A stretch of 64,000 nucleotides of DNA from an uncultured Lachnospiraceae bacterium (GTDB lineage: Bacteria; Bacillota; Clostridia; Lachnospirales; Lachnospiraceae): positions 62,001-126,000 of the forward strand of contig CAKRMH010000006.1 of assembly GCA_934364805.1 (NCBI GenBank), written 5' to 3'. This document shows, piece by piece, positions 44,980-55,400 of this stretch. How positions within the stretch are numbered: position 1 is the first letter of the stretch; the number at the start of each line of letters is the position of its first letter. A program made the position numbers and the translations under genes. Below the pieces are notes generated by a model. The model made no database searches. It was given only the letters and a program-made list of their open reading frames with translations, and was not told where the DNA came from.

Positions 44980-45486
44980 TATATAACGCTTTGTGAAATA
45001 ATTTACAATCCATGCAGAGCCGATTCCAATTATCATTCCGACTACCACATCCGTTGGGAAATGTACAAAATTATACAATCTTGAAAAAGCGATCAGAGAT
45101 GCCAGAATGATCGCACCGATTCCCAGCTTTCTGTCATTGTAGAATATCGTCACCGCCGCTGTAAATCCGTTCATTGTATGTCCAGACGGAAATGAATAAT
45201 CCAATGGACTTTTCACAAGTAGTGCGATCGATGGATCGATCCAGCACGGCCGGTCTCTTGCTACCAGATTCTTAAGGATCAGATTGCCGATAATAAAGGT
45301 AAGCAGCATTGCTGCAAACGTCTGAATCCCACATTTGCGATATTTCTTTGAGATCGTCATAACAGCAGCAACGATCAGCCAGAAAAGACCGATATTGCCC
45401 AGATCCGACAAATGCGCCATCCACCAGTCCAATACCGGGTTATGGATTTTCTGCAGCCCATATAATATGTCAAATTCCCATTCCAT
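44959..45486 (-). CDS. PAP2-family membrane phosphatase
   Basis: 175 residues, five to six membrane helices. The three phosphatase motifs are present: KNLVARDRPCW (about 68-78), PSGHTMNG (about 94) and SRLYNFVHFPTDVVVG (about 138-153). Likely a lipid phosphatase acting on undecaprenyl pyrophosphate or phosphatidic-type lipids. Last gene of the eleven-gene operon that begins with nth; its 3' end reaches into the shared terminator stem. Confidence 0.88.
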   Translation of the reverse strand: MEWEFDILYGLQKIHNPVLDWWMAHLSDLGNIGLFWLIVAAVMTISKKYRKCGIQTFAAMLLTFIIGNLILKNLVARDRPCWIDPSIALLVKSPLDYSFPSGHTMNGFTAAVTIFYNDRKLGIGAIILASLIAFSRLYNFVHFPTDVVVGMIIGIGSAWIVNYFTKRYIRKKQNS

Positions 45487-45504
45487 AAAAATCTCCCCTT
45501 TTAT

Positions 45505-46503
45505 TTAATCTGCCTGCTCACTTATGCAGTTGTCATATACCGAAAAGAACGTATCTGTCGTGATGGCAGAACTATCCTCGATCGTCACTTTTGACCACAC
45601 CTTCTCATTTAACGCAGTCACTGCTTCATCCACATATTGATGATACATATCTTCAAACTGTGCTTTCTCTTTGTTGGTCAAAATCTTCTTTTTATTTTCC
45701 TCGGTCAGTTCAGCATCATATTTATTCACACATTTGAGAAAATAATAACCGCCATCTACATCGATCCGGTCGGAAACCTCATCGTTATTCATTCCAAATG
45801 CTTTGTCTTCCACGTTCTTTGGACATTCCCCTCTTGCAAGAGTTGTTTCCATACAGGATGCCTCATTATAAGCAGCTGCCACTGTCTCAAAGTTCTCTCC
45901 AGCTGCCAGTTTTGATGCGACCTCTTCTGCTTTATTCAGATTCGATACATAAATCTGCTGTACCTGCATCACACGTGCTTCATCATCGCTGATTTCCTCA
46001 TCCACTCTACTGATCAACGTGCGATATAATTTATCTGCAAGCGCATAGTTTGTATAATATTCTTCGATGTGTTTCTGACTGATCCCCATATAACTGATCT
46101 CTTCTTTGGAAAGAGATTTGTAATATTCTTCCGCAGCTTTTTTGACAATCTTCCTGTCGTCTGCATCAAGTGTAATCCCCTGTTCTTCTGCAAGAAGATC
46201 CATACACATGATCCGGCTTAACTCAGATAATGTTACCCCCTTTACATACTCCTGAAGGGATTCATCTCCAAAGTCATAATCCCACAAATCGACGCCATAT
46301 ACATTACCGTATAAATTTTTATAATTACATAAGTATAGTCTGGCTTCTTCCAGACTACACGCATGATTATTTATTGTAAATACCGATTTGCTGCTCATTA
46401 CCTTCGTGTTAATTACAAATTCTGTATTTCCCACCCGGCATCCAGTCAGACATCCGGATGCCAGCACGACGGCCAGCATCATTGCGACTATCTTTTTTTT
46501 CAT
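45505..46503 (-). CDS. PrsA/SurA-like peptidylprolyl isomerase lipoprotein
   Basis: 332 residues. Lipoprotein signal with lipobox LTGC (Cys22), a SurA-N-like helical region (about 40-175), and a parvulin-like domain (about 180-275) with VQQIYVSNLNKAEEVASKL and GYYFLKCVNKY. A fold-helper for secreted proteins attached to the outer face of the membrane. The parvulin core is divergent, so isomerase activity is not certain. Located 18 bases after the FAD dehydrogenase gene. Confidence 0.75.
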   Translation of the reverse strand: MKKKIVAMMLAVVLASGCLTGCRVGNTEFVINTKVMSSKSVFTINNHACSLEEARLYLCNYKNLYGNVYGVDLWDYDFGDESLQEYVKGVTLSELSRIMCMDLLAEEQGITLDADDRKIVKKAAEEYYKSLSKEEISYMGISQKHIEEYYTNYALADKLYRTLISRVDEEISDDEARVMQVQQIYVSNLNKAEEVASKLAAGENFETVAAAYNEASCMETTLARGECPKNVEDKAFGMNNDEVSDRIDVDGGYYFLKCVNKYDAELTEENKKKILTNKEKAQFEDMYHQYVDEAVTALNEKVWSKVTIEDSSAITTDTFFSVYDNCISEQAD

Positions 46504-46521
46504 TTTGGTTTATCCTATCGT

Positions 46522-47925
46522 TTAATTATGAAAGTTTTCCAGAATGCTTCTTGCAACAGAAATACCATTTGCAGAAGCCTGCTGCAGTCCTCTTGTCACG
46601 GAAGCGCCGTCACCAATTGCACGAAGTCCGCACACACTTGTCTCAAAATCTTTGTTTACAACAACTTTATTTGAGTAAAATTTTACTTCTACTCCATATA
46701 ACAATGTTTCATCACTGGCAATTCCCGGAGTTACTTTGTCCAGTGCCATGATCATTTCCTCAATGTCCACCATGATCCGGTGTGGAAATACAAGGGAAAG
46801 ATCGCCCGGAACTGCATCTTTTAATGTCGGTATCAGGTTGTTTCTGCAAAGACGTTCTTCCGTTGTCCGGCGTCCTCTTTTGAAATCACCAAATGTCTGT
46901 ACCAGGATCCTGCCGTCACAGAGCATGTTCGAAAGCTGTGCAATCTGCTTGCCATATTCGATCGGGGTCTTGAATGGTTTGGTAAAATTCTTTGATACCA
47001 GTAATGCAAAATTGGTATTACTGGTCTTCCTATCTGCAGATTTATACGCATGTCCATTTACTACGGCAAGTCCATTATCATAATACTCTGTCGCAACCTC
47101 TCCGGAAGGATTGGTACAAAACGTACGCACTTTGTCATCAAATGTCGGTGTATGATATACAAGTTTCGCTTCGTATAAGTTTTTATTCAGGAAATCCATA
47201 ACCTCATCCCGGACTTCAACACGGACACCGATATCCACTGTACCAACCTGTGTTTCAATTCCATGATTATCACAGATGTGGGAAAACCAGTCTGCTCCTT
47301 CACGACCAACGGCGGATACGATCTCATCTGCATAAATGGTATCACCTTTGTCTGTAATGACACCTTTTGCACAATTATCTTCGATCAAAATATCATCAAC
47401 CATGGTATCAAACAGCATTTCCACACCACTGTTTAACAGATGCTCCTGCATTCTCGCATAAATCTTATATCCTTCTTCGGTTCCAAGATGACGGATCGGG
47501 CATTCGATCAGCTTTAGGTTTGCTGTAATTGCCTTTCTTCGAATCTCACGGATCTCCTTCTCTTTATCAACACCATACACTTTGGTATCCGCACCAAATT
47601 TCAGATAAATATTATCGGATTCCTTTAATAATTCTACAGTTCTGTCATATCCTAATATTTCAGGAAGATTTCCACCTACATCCGGAGAAAGTGATAATTT
47701 GCCATCCGAAAATGCCCCAGCTCCTGCAAACCCAGTTGTAATAGAACACGGTTTACATCCAACACATACCTTGGTACGTCTCTTTGGGCATTCCCGCTTC
47801 TCAATTCTTCTTCCTTTTTCAATGATCAAAACCTTCAGATCCGGCTTTTTTTCCATCAGTTCATATGCACAAAATGCCCCTGATGGTCCGGCTCCGATAA
47901 TTACCACATCGTATGTATCACTCAT
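46522..47925 (-). CDS. FAD-dependent dehydrogenase of unknown substrate
   Basis: 467 residues. N-terminal FAD motif VIIGAGPSGAFCAYEL, a cysteine-bearing segment (CPKRRTKVCVGCKPC, about 48-62) near TGFAGAGAFSDGKL, and a C-terminal AIGDGASVTRGLQQASANG that closes the flavin site. This matches the widespread family annotated NAD(P)/FAD-dependent oxidoreductase. The cysteine segment may hold a metal or redox disulfide. The reaction is unknown. It lies between the small acidic protein and the PrsA-like gene in the long operon. Confidence 0.75.
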   Translation of the reverse strand: MSDTYDVVIIGAGPSGAFCAYELMEKKPDLKVLIIEKGRRIEKRECPKRRTKVCVGCKPCSITTGFAGAGAFSDGKLSLSPDVGGNLPEILGYDRTVELLKESDNIYLKFGADTKVYGVDKEKEIREIRRKAITANLKLIECPIRHLGTEEGYKIYARMQEHLLNSGVEMLFDTMVDDILIEDNCAKGVITDKGDTIYADEIVSAVGREGADWFSHICDNHGIETQVGTVDIGVRVEVRDEVMDFLNKNLYEAKLVYHTPTFDDKVRTFCTNPSGEVATEYYDNGLAVVNGHAYKSADRKTSNTNFALLVSKNFTKPFKTPIEYGKQIAQLSNMLCDGRILVQTFGDFKRGRRTTEERLCRNNLIPTLKDAVPGDLSLVFPHRIMVDIEEMIMALDKVTPGIASDETLLYGVEVKFYSNKVVVNKDFETSVCGLRAIGDGASVTRGLQQASANGISVARSILENFHN

Positions 47926-47937
47926 ATTCTGGCCTCT

Positions 47938-48201
47938 CTATCCTTCTACGATCAGATACCGTCCTCCCGGCACTTCAAAAACTTCACTCTGCTCTTTCAG
48001 TTCCTCATCGGTCATGCCAGAGATATCTGTTCCTTCTTCTTCAAAATATTCTTTCACTTCTTTGAGACTGTCAACAACAACCGCCATACAGTCCTCAAGG
48101 AATGCTTCCGCCTCTTCTAAATTTTCTGCTACATTTTCTGCGAAAAGCTGACTTTGTTTCTCCAGAAACGTCTGTAATACTTCCTCATCATATTCGTACA
48201 T
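47938..48201 (-). CDS. small acidic protein, unknown
   Basis: 87 residues from ATG 48201 (GAGGGG just upstream; the in-frame ATG 48222 lies before that site). Very acidic, helical, with a repeated Glu/Ala pattern (AENVAENLEEAEAFLED) and a short C-terminal strand-like GGRYLIVEG. I do not recognise the family. Tight spacing to maf (47 bases) and the FAD dehydrogenase (12 bases) and good translation signals support a real gene. Confidence 0.65.
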   Translation of the reverse strand: MYEYDEEVLQTFLEKQSQLFAENVAENLEEAEAFLEDCMAVVVDSLKEVKEYFEEEGTDISGMTDEELKEQSEVFEVPGGRYLIVEG

Positions 48202-48248
48202 ATTTCCCCTCCTCTTTCTCAATAACGGAAATTTCGATTGCTCTTATT

Positions 48249-48875
48249 TTACCATAAATATAAGTCGATTCCAATACCGAGAAGTTCCTGATACAGACGG
48301 CCTACCGGAAGCCCTACCACGTTGTTGTAATCGCCACGGATTTCTTTCACATGGATTGCACATCTTCCCTGAATCCCGTAACTTCCGGCTTTGTCCATCG
48401 GTTCCCCGGTGTCCACGTAACGCTGGATCTCGTTTTCCGTCATTGGATACATTGTCACATCCGTTTTCTCATAAAAACTATGTTCCCCGCATCTTCCTTT
48501 TTTATCTATAAAAACACAGGTAACCCCGGTATATACACTGTGCGTATGTCCGGAAAGCATGCTTAACATTTCCATGGCATGCTCCCTGTCTTTTGGCTTG
48601 CCAAGTATCTTCCCGTCATAAGCGACAACTGTATCTGCTCCGATGACCAGAATATCCTGCGGTGTAGTAAGCTCACTGTGATTTTCCCCATATGCGGATA
48701 CCATTCCTGCCACTTCCTCCGCTTTTTGTCTGGATAACTCCATGACAACTTCTTCCGGTATGGTTTTCGTAATGATCTCTTCGCCCTTTGCCGGACATAT
48801 TTCAAATTCCAGTCCGATCTGTTCTAATAATTCCTTCCGCCTCGGTGATCCGGAAGCAAGAATAATCTGATTCAT
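48249..48875 (-). CDS. maf: Maf-family nucleotide pyrophosphatase
   Basis: About 208 residues. Hydrolyses non-canonical nucleoside triphosphates and is linked to septum formation. The N-terminal signature ILASGSPRRKELL, then GADTVV with the metal-binding aspartate, KPKD and GHTHSVYTGV follow in family order. The start is ATG 48875, overlapping the addA stop by four bases (ATGA); the longer frame extends into addA. Its place after addBA fits a nucleotide and DNA maintenance operon. Confidence 0.92.
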   Translation of the reverse strand: MNQIILASGSPRRKELLEQIGLEFEICPAKGEEIITKTIPEEVVMELSRQKAEEVAGMVSAYGENHSELTTPQDILVIGADTVVAYDGKILGKPKDREHAMEMLSMLSGHTHSVYTGVTCVFIDKKGRCGEHSFYEKTDVTMYPMTENEIQRYVDTGEPMDKAGSYGIQGRCAIHVKEIRGDYNNVVGLPVGRLYQELLGIGIDLYLW

Positions 48876-51800
48876 ATTTTTATAACCTCCTGCAGCCGGA
48901 AGGAATAGATCAGGCATTCCTTCACTGCTTTTTCCTGTTCTTCTGTTGAAAATATCCGTTTTAAAGCATCTGCGTACAGGCAGAGCTGTGTCTCATAACG
49001 TTCCACCAGTTCCTCTGCTTTTTTTACCCGGTCGGTTTTATAATCCATTAATACAATATGTCCATCTTCCAGCCAGAATACATCAATAATCCCCTGAAGC
49101 AATGCTCCATCATAATCCATTACAAATGGTTTTTCACGAAAAAGCATGCCGCCCTGATCTGCAACTGCCATCCGTAATGCCAGATCCGACTGTACAAAAT
49201 GGACAATCAGATCCGGAATCACAAGCATTCTCATCTCATTTGTGATCTTCTCTTCGCGCTCCATTCTGTCCAGTTCTTCTGAGACAAATGTGCTAACTGC
49301 CTGTATATCTGTTCTGTCAATCTCACAGATGGAAGCAAAATCCAGACATTCCATCACACGGTGAACTGCCGTACCACGAAGTGCTCCCTGAGCTCCTCCC
49401 TCCTCATTGCCGGAGTTTTCCTGCTGCATAAAAGCCGGAATATAGCTCTCTTTGTCTTCCTTCAGGAAATCCGGTGTTTCCGCTTCCTGTGCATCATAAG
49501 TCAGCACCATGGAGTCATGTTTTAATTCGGATACCGAATATTTACTCTTTTTTCCGGCTTCGCTCTGATACGGATATGCATAATCAAAATCTGCGGTAAG
49601 TTCCTCCATCAGATGTTCATCCGCATTCTGTACATTTTCCATCAGTTCCTGATAGCCAATCGTACCCTCCGCCATCTTTAAAGCCTGTTCCATCACAATC
49701 TCCGTCGGATCAGCAATCGTGATATTGTATTTTCCCGGGTATGACAAAAGTGCCGGAATGATCCAGTCCATATAGCTTTTTGCTCCGATCCGCTGCCCAT
49801 ATCCAAGCTTTTGTCCAGGGAGTGAAGCTCCTGTATATTTCTGCAGGGTCTGCCCGGCATCTTTTACCGTTCCTGTCAGGATCAGCTTCTCTTTTGCTCT
49901 CGTAAGTGCAACATAAAGAACTCTTAATTCTTCTCCAAGGTTCTCAGAAAGAATACGGTTTGCGATCTCGTTTCTGACAAAGCTTGGCCACTTCAGGTGC
50001 GGGTCACAGGTCTGCTCATACAATCCGATTCCAAGATCCGGATGCAGGACCATGGCATCTCTTGTATCCATCTGGTTGAACTGTTTGTTTATGCCGGACA
50101 CAAAAACGATTGGGAATTCAAGTCCTTTACTTTTATGGATCGTCATGATATGGACAACATCCTCCTGCTCTCCGATCACCTCTGCCTCGCCAAAATCCAC
50201 ATCGTATTTCTGAAGCTGGTCAATATAACGGACAAAATGGAATAACCCTTTATAGCTGGTTGCTTCATAAGCAACTGCTTTTTCAAGAAGCATATGTAAA
50301 TTTGCCTCCCTTTTGATTCCAGCCGGAAGTGATGCCGCATAATTACCATATCCGGTCACATCAAGGATCTCCTGGATCAGTTCATGGATCGGTGTATCGG
50401 ATACCTGCGCACGAAGTTTTGTATACATGTTCCAGAATTCCAGAAGTTTTCCTTCTTCCGCTTCCTCACAGCTTAAAACTGCCGCTTCCGCAAAAGGCAG
50501 ATCCGGGTGAAGGATACGGATTTCTGCCAGTTCTTCATCCGTCAGACCTGCAATTGCAGATTTTAAGACGGCCGCCATCGGAATATCCTGATATGGATTA
50601 TCGAGAATCTTTAACATATTTAGGACAGTCTGTACCTCACTCGATGCAAAATAACCAGTGGAAGATTCCACGTGTGCCGGAATCCCGCATGCTTCCAGTG
50701 TCTGGGCAAACTCACTGCCCCAGTCCTTTAAGCTTCGGAATAAAATAACAATATCGGAATAGCGGGCCGGTCTGAGTCCGCCTGTCTTTTTATCCGTCAC
50801 CAGCCCGCTTTTCATCAGCTTTTTAATACGTTCTGCAACCATTCTGGCCTCAAGCTGTCTGGAACTTAAATTGCTGATATTTTCCAAAAGCTCTGCCATT
50901 GTATCAAAAAGCAAAACCTCGGTATGCATATTCCCAGATTCCGGATAATCCGCTCCATAATATAACGCTGCATCTTTATCATATTCAACGTTTCCAAGAT
51001 CACTTCCCATAATCTTGTAAAAAATATCATTTACCGCTTCCACGACTTCTTTCCGGCTTCGGAAATTCTGATGCAGATCGATCCTTTGCGTCTTGCTTTC
51101 GCAGGTATCATACGAAGCATACTTTTCCATAAAAAGTTCCGGTCTTGCAAGACGGAATCTGTAAATACTCTGTTTGACATCACCAACCATCAGCATATTA
51201 TACTGCAGCTTCGAGATCCGGGAGATCGCACACATAATCTCTTCCTGAACCTGGTTACTGTCCTGATATTCGTCGATCATAATCTCTTCAAACAATTCCT
51301 GAAATTCCTGTGCTGTCGGACGTTGTTCTCTGGTCGTCTCATCCACAAGAATGTTCAGCGCAAAATGCTCGATATCATTAAAATCAGCAATTCTTTTCTC
51401 CCGTTTGGTTTTGGCGAGCGTATCCATGTATTGAACCGCCACACGGATGAGTTCTTCCACCACCGGTCGCATCCGTTTGAGCTGATCCACCATCCCATCC
51501 AGCGGGATCATAAAATATTTCTTTTTGATCTCGTCAATAGAAGCCTTGATTGCTTTGCGTTCTTTCTGTATGCGCTCCTTTTTTGCTTCATCTCCGGTAA
51601 AATTTCGTATCGCACTTAAATTTCCAAATGAAAGGTTCTCCAGAAATGCAGCTATCTGTCCATATTCCTCCAATTCCTCTACATTTGAAAGAAGTTTTAC
51701 ATCATTTTCCAGCGTTTCATAATACTTCGCCGGCCCATCTTCCGCCAATGCCAGAGGAAACAATGCCTGAAAGCATTCTCTTGCATCGATCAGCATCGTT

Positions 51801-52465
51801 TTTGCATATGCCGTGATCTCTTTTATCAGTTCTGTCTGAAGCAGTGCTTCAGGAGAATCCACCCGATACAGGCTGCAAAGGTCTTCCATCCAGCTTTTCG
51901 GCCATGGATTACTCTGCGACAGATGATATATTTTTAATACCATATCCCGAACAGCATGATCATTCCGCTTACCAGAATATGCATCAATCAGATATAAAAA
52001 ACGGTCATTGTCTTCGGATGCATAGTTTGACTCAAACACTTCACCCAGTACATCTTTTTCCAGAAGCTGGATCTCACCCGGATCTGCGATCCTGAAATTC
52101 GGATCCAGATTGATCTCCTGAAAATGATTCCGCACTACATAGAGACAGAAACTGTCAATGGTTGTGATCTGCGCATTATGGATCAGCGTCAGCTGACGTT
52201 CCAGATTCACATCTTCGCTCTGTGTTTCCCGTAACTTATCAATGGCTGCACCGATCCTCTCTCTCATTTCCGCAGCTGCTGCCTTGGTAAATGTCACAAC
52301 AAGAAGCCGGTCAATATCTACCGGATGCTTTGGATCCGTAATCTTTTGTATAATTCTCTCTACCAGAACAGCTGTCTTGCCTGAACCAGCAGCCGCAGAT
52401 ACGAGAATATTCCGATTGTCTAATTTAATTACCTGCTGTTGTTCTTTCGTCCAGTTCATACTCAT
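48872..52465 (-). CDS. addA: ATP-dependent helicase/nuclease subunit A
   Basis: 1197 residues. UvrD-like helicase with Walker A AAAGSGKTAVLVERI near the N-terminus, DEYQDSNQVQ, the GDVKQSIYRFR motif and the later ALTRAKEKL motif. A C-terminal RecB-type nuclease domain has VMDYKTDRVKKAEEL. It works with AddB to process double-strand breaks for recombination. The start overlaps the addB stop by four bases and its stop overlaps maf. Confidence 0.95.
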   Translation of the reverse strand: MSMNWTKEQQQVIKLDNRNILVSAAAGSGKTAVLVERIIQKITDPKHPVDIDRLLVVTFTKAAAAEMRERIGAAIDKLRETQSEDVNLERQLTLIHNAQITTIDSFCLYVVRNHFQEINLDPNFRIADPGEIQLLEKDVLGEVFESNYASEDNDRFLYLIDAYSGKRNDHAVRDMVLKIYHLSQSNPWPKSWMEDLCSLYRVDSPEALLQTELIKEITAYAKTMLIDARECFQALFPLALAEDGPAKYYETLENDVKLLSNVEELEEYGQIAAFLENLSFGNLSAIRNFTGDEAKKERIQKERKAIKASIDEIKKKYFMIPLDGMVDQLKRMRPVVEELIRVAVQYMDTLAKTKREKRIADFNDIEHFALNILVDETTREQRPTAQEFQELFEEIMIDEYQDSNQVQEEIMCAISRISKLQYNMLMVGDVKQSIYRFRLARPELFMEKYASYDTCESKTQRIDLHQNFRSRKEVVEAVNDIFYKIMGSDLGNVEYDKDAALYYGADYPESGNMHTEVLLFDTMAELLENISNLSSRQLEARMVAERIKKLMKSGLVTDKKTGGLRPARYSDIVILFRSLKDWGSEFAQTLEACGIPAHVESSTGYFASSEVQTVLNMLKILDNPYQDIPMAAVLKSAIAGLTDEELAEIRILHPDLPFAEAAVLSCEEAEEGKLLEFWNMYTKLRAQVSDTPIHELIQEILDVTGYGNYAASLPAGIKREANLHMLLEKAVAYEATSYKGLFHFVRYIDQLQKYDVDFGEAEVIGEQEDVVHIMTIHKSKGLEFPIVFVSGINKQFNQMDTRDAMVLHPDLGIGLYEQTCDPHLKWPSFVRNEIANRILSENLGEELRVLYVALTRAKEKLILTGTVKDAGQTLQKYTGASLPGQKLGYGQRIGAKSYMDWIIPALLSYPGKYNITIADPTEIVMEQALKMAEGTIGYQELMENVQNADEHLMEELTADFDYAYPYQSEAGKKSKYSVSELKHDSMVLTYDAQEAETPDFLKEDKESYIPAFMQQENSGNEEGGAQGALRGTAVHRVMECLDFASICEIDRTDIQAVSTFVSEELDRMEREEKITNEMRMLVIPDLIVHFVQSDLALRMAVADQGGMLFREKPFVMDYDGALLQGIIDVFWLEDGHIVLMDYKTDRVKKAEELVERYETQLCLYADALKRIFSTEEQEKAVKECLIYSFRLQEVIKI

Positions 52466-55400
52466 TCTTTTCTGCTCTCCTGCACTGCCAGTTCTGTCTG
52501 CATCCGGTCAAACACCTCATCTTTTTTCAGATTTTCAAGTGTTCTTACACGATACCCCGGAATCTTCAGGTCCAGTCCACATACGCCCTGATACGGACAG
52601 TAGTTACAACTGCTTTCCGTACCCGATGTATATGGATTCACACTGATCTTTCCCTGATATATTTCCCTGCCGCACGTTTCCATTCTTGAGCGCACGAATT
52701 TCTGGATCAGATCAAATTCCATTGTCTCCGCCACTTTGGAATTCCGCTCATGAATGGTTCCCTTTTTCGTCAGCTGGACCGGGATCACATCGGATTTTTC
52801 TTCAAATTCATCATCCATCGCCCGGTAAACATCCTCATCCCTGTTCACAAGTCCATCCGGGCATAACGCCTTTAAGATTGCCTGCTTATATTCTTTCTCG
52901 GAAAGATCTGACTTTTCCTGCATTTCAATAACCGGATCGTCAATATGGTAATAAAATATTGCGCCTGGTACCATTTCAAGCTGTGGATGTGCTTTTCTTT
53001 CAAGCTCAATGGCTGCATTCATATAGACAACAAGCTGAAGCTGCATTCCCTGATATATTTTTACCAGATCAAACTTTGTATTTCCGGATTTATAGTCAAT
53101 GACCTTCACAAATAACCTGCCATCTTCCTGACAGATATCCAGGCGGTCAATCCTTCCGGTCAGCTTCATTTGTTCCTCTTTATCCAGTTGGAACTGAATT
53201 GCCTCAAGGTCTTCCTCCCTGGAAAAAGAGATTTCAAATTCCGATGGAACGAACCGTCCCTTACGCACCTGCTTTGTCAGTGCCCACACCGTCTGCTTCA
53301 AAATATGCTGCATGCGCTCCAGCTGATGTCTGCTTTCCGCTGCTTCATATGCTTCCGGAACTGAATACTCTGCGACAGCCTGTTCAAATGCTTCCTTTGC
53401 CATGTCATCCCGGATCTCTTCCGGAACTGTAAACCAGTCATATTGTGATTCTTTCAGGTGCACACTGTAAATCTGCAATGCCTCATGATAGATATTTCCC
53501 ATATCCATTTCCGCAAAACCACAGATATCACGTTCTCTTAACCTCAGTCCGTATTGCAGGAAATGGGCATATGCGCACGCTGCAAAACGCTCAAGTCTTG
53601 TGACAGAGCCTTCCAGTGTTCTTCCGTATATTGCCCTGGCAATCGCCCTGCTGACCGGTTCCTCTTCATAATGGGCAAACTCTGCCGTAAGAATCTGTTC
53701 GAATGCCTCTTTTCCTTTCTCACTGTCATCCTTAAGAAACCATTTTGCCAGTGCATACCACTGTTCCCCACGTTCTCCTCGGATCAGATAATCCAGTGCT
53801 GCTTCTGGTGTCACATGGTCCAGAACCGTAGTAAGATCCTCTTCCATCTGCACTTTCATATCCGGAAACATTCTTAGTACCGTTCCGATCAGATAGGAAG
53901 GGCGAATACTCTTTCCATCACGATCCACACAGGCATACGAAAGGTACAGCTTTTCGGATGGCTTGGTCAGGTTCAGATACAGGTAGAATTTCTGGATAAA
54001 TACCTGTTCTCTCGGTCCTGGTGCAAGCTCCATATCATTTTCTGAAAGAATCTGTCTCTCATATTCGGAAATAATGCCGCCCTGTGCTCCTGCCTTTGGA
54101 ATAATTCCATCATTAACCCCGATAAAAAACAATGCTCTTACATGATTCAGACGCGTTCTTTCAATATCTCCGATTGTCACACTGTCATATCCTGGCGGAA
54201 TCACTGCAACCTTTGCAGCGTCCAGTCCGGCATCCAGTACTTCCACAAATTCCTGTATCTCCATATGGTCTTCACCAAGAAGACGGTAAATCTTATCAAA
54301 AAGATCCATGACAATGCGGTAAATCTGTCCGTATTCTTTCGCTTTTGTCTGCATCCCGGCTTCCAGATACTGCTGTTCCCGCTCGCCAAGCTGCGCTTCG
54401 ATTCCAAGCCCTTCGATCAGATGATATAATGCCGTCAGCTGTTCGCCAACGGTAGAGTCTTTTTTATGGAAAACCTGATAGATTGGTGCAACCGCCCCGT
54501 AAATCTGTCCCCGGAGTTCTTCCATCCGCTCAAGATCTGTATTTTTCTTATTACGCGGCATTCTGAGAAATTTTCTGCTCCAGACAGATTTCCCACGGAT
54601 TCCTGTTGCAAGCACATAATTTTCCAAACGGTCAATATCGTCTTCCCCGATTCCACAGAAACCACACCGTAAATAACGGAATACGGCCTGGTACGAAAAA
54701 TCACTTGAAACAACCTCCAGAGAAGCCCTGATAAATTCAATGAACGGATGAAATAAAATCTCTCTTGTGCGGTCCAGGAAACATGGAATCTGATATTTTG
54801 CAAACACATGCTCCACATAATTGCCGTACGTATCCATATCTCCCGTCACGACCGCAATATCTTTATAACGATAGCCTTCCTCTCTTACGAGATGACAGAT
54901 TCTGCGCGCAACAAGCAGCATCTCTTCTCTCGGATTTTTCACCGCTGAGATGCCAATCTCCGGAATCTCTCCGAATTTTCTCTGATAACTCGGACGAAAC
55001 AGATTCTGTTCCATAAAATACAAGGATGGGGCTTTGGCAAAACGCCATTTTGCTCCATCCGAAAGAATGACAGGTTCCCTGACCTTCACATTCAGCTGCT
55101 CACACATCTTCTGCAATGCCTGTATTGTTTTCTTTGGCATATGAAAAAGTTCCTGAACGCCCCTGCTACGGTAAAAATCTTCCCTGGCATCGATTGTAAG
55201 TGCTACCCAGACAGAATCTGCAAGCACCAGAAGTCTTTGCATAAGTTTCATCTGAACCGGAGTAAAACCGGTAAATTCATCAAAAACGATTACACTGTCA
55301 CGGATAATTTTCGACTGATCTGCCACATCAGAAAGAACCGTCAATATCTCTTCCGCAGTAATATAGCTGTCCTTGATAGATTGCTCAAATCCCTGGTACA

